From: Desulfobaculum xiamenense
GTDB lineage: Bacteria > Desulfobacterota > Desulfovibrionia > Desulfovibrionales > Desulfovibrionaceae
Length of the DNA: 64,000 nt
Direction: 5' to 3'
Assembly: GCF_011927665.1 (NCBI RefSeq)
Contig: NZ_JAATJA010000003.1
Span: 186,001 to 250,000, forward strand
Shown: positions 61,541 through 64,000 of the stretch, piece by piece
How positions within the stretch are numbered: position 1 is the first letter of the stretch
Layout: each line of letters opens with the position of its first letter
The notes under the pieces: model-generated
Told to the model about the DNA's origin: nothing
The model's database searches: none
What the model saw: the letters and a program-made list of their open reading frames with translations, nothing else
Program-made: the position numbers and the translations under genes

Positions 61541-61735
61541 CGTATCGTTCACGGCCACATGCAAGCCGTTAGCTCCGCTGGCCAAGGGGCCGCTGGCCCC
61601 TTGGAACCCCGATATGCGATAGGCCGTCTGCCCGTGGCGCACCGTGCGGCTTTGCGCGACGAAGCCCTAGTGAGGATTGTCAAGGAAATCATTTCCTTGA
61701 CTGGGGTCCGGGGCAAAGCCCCGGCCGCCGGAGGC
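61541..61735 (-). repeat. structured intergenic repeat, copy 9 (subfamily B)
   Basis: Minus orientation, 19 nt after the stop of the sigma-54 activator gene, with no separate terminator between. CCGGGG-CTTTG-CCCCGG, GTCAAGGAAA-TGA-TTTCCTTGAC and CCAAGGGGCC-AGC-GGCCCCTTGG are intact. Confidence 0.95.
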
Positions 61736-61754
61736 CTCGCCCTGCGCGCCCGCG

Positions 61755-63194
61755 CTACTCAGATTCGCCGTCGCGGGTGATGCCGTGCTCCTTCATGAGC
61801 ACGTAGAGCCGCGTGCGCGACAGGCCGGAGAGGCGGCAGGCCTCCTTGATGGAGCCGCCAGCGTCGGACATGAGGCGTTCGAGGTATTTTTCCTCGACAT
61901 GGGAGATGCAGCGACGGCGGTAGTCCTTGAAGCCGGGGAGGCTTCCGGAAAGCAGTCGGTCGGAGAAGGACCCAGCCACGACGACCGGGGCGCAGGCATC
62001 TGGATTCTCAACGGCGCGTTCCATGGCGCGGCGAGCGGCGCGGGCGCGCACGTCCACGGGCAGATGCTCGGGATAGAGAACCTCCTCACCACGTCCGCGC
62101 ATGAGGGTCCGCTCCAGCGTCTGCACCAGTTCGCGGACGTTGCCCGGCCAGTCGTAATGGGCCAGCACGGCGAGAATCTCGTCTGAGAGCGTCTTGTCGG
62201 CAATGCCGTACTGACGGCACAGGCGGGAAAGATGGTAAATGGCGATGGGCGACACGTCCTCCACACGCTCGCGCAGGGGCGGCATGGCGATGTGACAGGA
62301 CTTGATGCGGTAATAGAGGTCGCTGCGGAAGGAGCCGTCCTCGCACATGGCGGCGAGATCGCGATTGGTGGCGGCCACGAGGCGGAAGTCACTCACCTCC
62401 TCACGCGTGGAACCGACCGGACGATAGCGGCGCTCCTGCAGGACGCGAAGAAAGGTGGCCTGCACGCTCTGCGGCAATTCGCCCACCTCATCGAGGAACA
62501 GGGTCCCGCCGTCGGCCTGCCCCACGAGACCGGTTCGCGTGGCGTGCGCGCCGGTGAAGGAGCCCTTGACGTGCCCGAAGAGTTCGCCCTCGGCCAGCGT
62601 CTCGGAAAGGGCCGCGCAGTCCACCACGACGAAGGGACCGGAATTGCGATGGCTGTTGTCGTGGATGGTGCGGGCCACGACCTCCTTGCCGGTCCCGGTC
62701 TCCCCGGTGATGAGCACGCCCGCGTCGCCACTGGCGGCAATGGCCACGTTTTCGAGCACAGCCATGAGGGCGGGGCTTTCGCCCACCAGCTCGCGCCGGG
62801 CGATGCCAAGCGCCCGAGGCTGGCGGTGCTTCTCGCGGTAGGCCAGGGCGCGCTCCATTGACGCGGCAATCTGCGCAAGCGTGCTCGTCTTCTCGATGTA
62901 GTCCCACGCGCCGTTCTTGATGGCGAGTTCCGCGCCGTCAGGATCGCCGAGGCCGGTGATGATGATCACGTCCGGCCGGGAGGACGCCTTGCGGATTTCC
63001 GGGAGCGCGTCTATACCGCTTCCATCCGGAAGGCGAACGTCGAGAAACACGAGATCCACCGCCGGACCACGCAGCGCGGCAAGTCCTTCGGCCAGCGAGG
63101 ATGCGATGACCGACGCATGTCCGGCATCCTCGGCCAGTTGCGAAATGATATTCGAAATGTCTGGATCGTCGTCCAGAACGAGAATCCTTGCCAT
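61755..63194 (-). CDS. sigma-54-dependent response regulator (receiver + AAA+ + Fis HTH)
   Basis: The 479-residue protein has a receiver (1-118; LVLDDDPD, D52, K102), an AAA+ domain (about 138-375) with Walker A GETGTGKE (164-171), Walker B TLFLDEVGE (231-239) and a sigma-54 contact loop reading GSFTGA (211-216) instead of GAFTGA, and a C-terminal Fis-type HTH (GGSIKEACRLSGLSRTRLYVLMKEHG). It should activate sigma-54 promoters when phosphorylated. GGAGGAG precedes ATG 63194. Neighbours are the TRAP operon on one side and a divergent solute-sensing membrane protein, probably its kinase, on the other. Confidence 0.95.
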   Translation of the reverse strand: MARILVLDDDPDISNIISQLAEDAGHASVIASSLAEGLAALRGPAVDLVFLDVRLPDGSGIDALPEIRKASSRPDVIIITGLGDPDGAELAIKNGAWDYIEKTSTLAQIAASMERALAYREKHRQPRALGIARRELVGESPALMAVLENVAIAASGDAGVLITGETGTGKEVVARTIHDNSHRNSGPFVVVDCAALSETLAEGELFGHVKGSFTGAHATRTGLVGQADGGTLFLDEVGELPQSVQATFLRVLQERRYRPVGSTREEVSDFRLVAATNRDLAAMCEDGSFRSDLYYRIKSCHIAMPPLRERVEDVSPIAIYHLSRLCRQYGIADKTLSDEILAVLAHYDWPGNVRELVQTLERTLMRGRGEEVLYPEHLPVDVRARAARRAMERAVENPDACAPVVVAGSFSDRLLSGSLPGFKDYRRRCISHVEEKYLERLMSDAGGSIKEACRLSGLSRTRLYVLMKEHGITRDGESE

Positions 63195-63364
63195 CGCTCC
63201 TCCGTTGCGTCCGAAACCGCCGCCGCGTTGCCCTTCCGACCCTGCCTGACCGGCAGCAATGAACGATTTTACGCGCAATGTCGAGTCCGCGAAAGTCCGC
63301 AAAGGCGCACCAGCCACGGACAAGGCCCCATCGGCACCGCGGACCGCAACGCCCCGGAGACCCC

Positions 63365-64000
63365 ATGTCCATGAATAGTCACGCGAAGCGCGTCTTCGCC
63401 GTCATCATCGTTCTGCTGGCCACCCTCGCACTGGGCACGTGGTACGCCTCGCGCCCTGCGGGCTGGACCGATCCGCTCTCGCCGGATGAGCGCCGCTGGA
63501 TTTCCGAGCGCGGCACCGTCCGCGTGGGGGCCACGCCGTCGAGCAAGCCGCTCGAATTCTTCGACGCGCGCGGCGAGTATCGGGGCATGGTGGCCGACTA
63601 CCTCCACCTGCTGGAGGAGCGCCTGCACATGCGCTTCACGGTGGTCGAGTCCAAGAATCTCAAGGAATTGCTGGATAAGGCGCAATCGCGAGAGGTGGAC
63701 ATGATCCCCGCCTTCGCCGCCAATCCCGCCAGCATCGACTACATGGTCTTCACCCGGCCCTATCTGGAACTGCCCACGGTCATCCTCGTCAACAAGAGCC
63801 AAAAGCGCTTCCTCACGCTGGACACCATGCAGGACATGGACCTCGCCCTGCCCAAGCAGTACGCGGTCATCGACTTCGTGCGCCGCCACCACCCGGACCT
63901 GCACATCCAGCCGGTGTACAACTACCTCGCGGCGCTCCTGCACGTCTCTTTCGACGAAATCGACGCCACCATCATCTCCCTGCCGCAGGCCAGCTACTAC
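63365..64000 (+). CDS. membrane sensor with periplasmic SBP_bac_3-like domain, partial (runs off the right edge)
   Basis: The 212 visible residues open with a membrane anchor (VFAVIIVLLATLALGTWYAS). A bacterial type-3 solute-binding-like domain follows: WISERGTVRVGATPSSKPLEFFDARGEYRGMVADYLHLLEERLHMRFTVVE, then VDMIPAFAANPASIDYMVFTRPYLELPTVILVN. The frame is open to the window end. In this family the domain is followed by PAS and histidine-kinase domains; those are outside the window. It diverges from the sigma-54 regulator gene by 170 bp and is its likely sensor. Confidence 0.8.
   Translation, partial: MSMNSHAKRVFAVIIVLLATLALGTWYASRPAGWTDPLSPDERRWISERGTVRVGATPSSKPLEFFDARGEYRGMVADYLHLLEERLHMRFTVVESKNLKELLDKAQSREVDMIPAFAANPASIDYMVFTRPYLELPTVILVNKSQKRFLTLDTMQDMDLALPKQYAVIDFVRRHHPDLHIQPVYNYLAALLHVSFDEIDATIISLPQASYY

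Noticed and set aside
61361-61780. 139-codon plus-strand frame between dctP and the sigma-54 regulator
   Set aside because: Its second half is translated repeat copy 9 and its end overlaps the regulator gene; the same repeat-derived peptide appears at other copies, so it is not a protein.

Overview
The window is a GC-rich chromosomal segment that reads like a sulfate-reducing deltaproteobacterium of the Desulfovibrionaceae. The pointers are family-level and by eye: two tandem aldehyde:ferredoxin oxidoreductase genes, a 219-residue low-spin (assimilatory-type) sulfite reductase next to a cupin, a PhnD-like lipoprotein with a Cys-rich 'two-CW' histidine kinase, a TRAP transporter operon, and a dense set of one- and two-component regulators. 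No rRNA, tRNA, CRISPR array, transposase or phage module was recognised.

Layout. 0-3 kb: 5' part of an exported amidase-like protein, then (minus strand) a histidine kinase, NarL-type regulator and yccF. 3.2-6.5 kb: two translationally coupled AOR genes, the first degenerate. 6.7-10.3 kb: an MsbA-like exporter followed by FkbM and class I methyltransferases in visibly lower GC DNA. 11-13 kb: cupin + sulfite reductase, yajQ, uup. 15.4-19.1 kb: FtsX/MacB-type permease, DUF2156 protein, MATE exporter. 19.2-21.6 kb: a MerR-methyltransferase fusion divergent from two small heat-shock genes. 21.8-29.3 kb: a phosphatase-YkgJ fusion, then a four-gene signalling operon (PhnD-like lipoprotein, kinase, receiver, PEP-synthase-like phosphotransferase). 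29.6-31.6 kb: groESL under CIRCE. 32-35.9 kb: ridA, DAACS symporter, cysteine desulfidase and a YheO-like regulator, a coherent cysteine-catabolism unit. 36.4-47 kb: housekeeping (alaS, recA, PP-loop protein, Ca/Na exchanger, YccA, lpxK, rnr). 48.4-52.4 kb: a zinc-ribbon/SulP/STAS/cNMP fusion, PACE efflux pump and divergent LysR regulator. 52.8-56 kb: FadL-type porin divergent from a PAS-CI-like regulator. 56-64 kb: msrA, a dctP-dctQ-dctM-sdaA operon with a degenerate sigma-54-type promoter and enhancer-like inverted repeat, a Fis-type sigma-54 activator, and the start of a divergent solute-sensing membrane protein.

The most unusual signal is not a gene. Nine copies of a ~195 bp intergenic element (near 12.3, 15.2, 23.1, 31.8, 36.2, 47.1, 47.3, 52.6 and 61.6 kb) share four short hairpins. 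Two of the stems change sequence between copies while keeping base pairing. Seven copies lie directly 3' of a gene, in that gene's orientation; an eighth follows one of these in tandem; one is an exception. This looks like a structured 3'-flanking element that spreads and is held by structure.

Coordinates and starts were set from Shine-Dalgarno spacing and homologous N-termini recalled from family knowledge. No database search was run.
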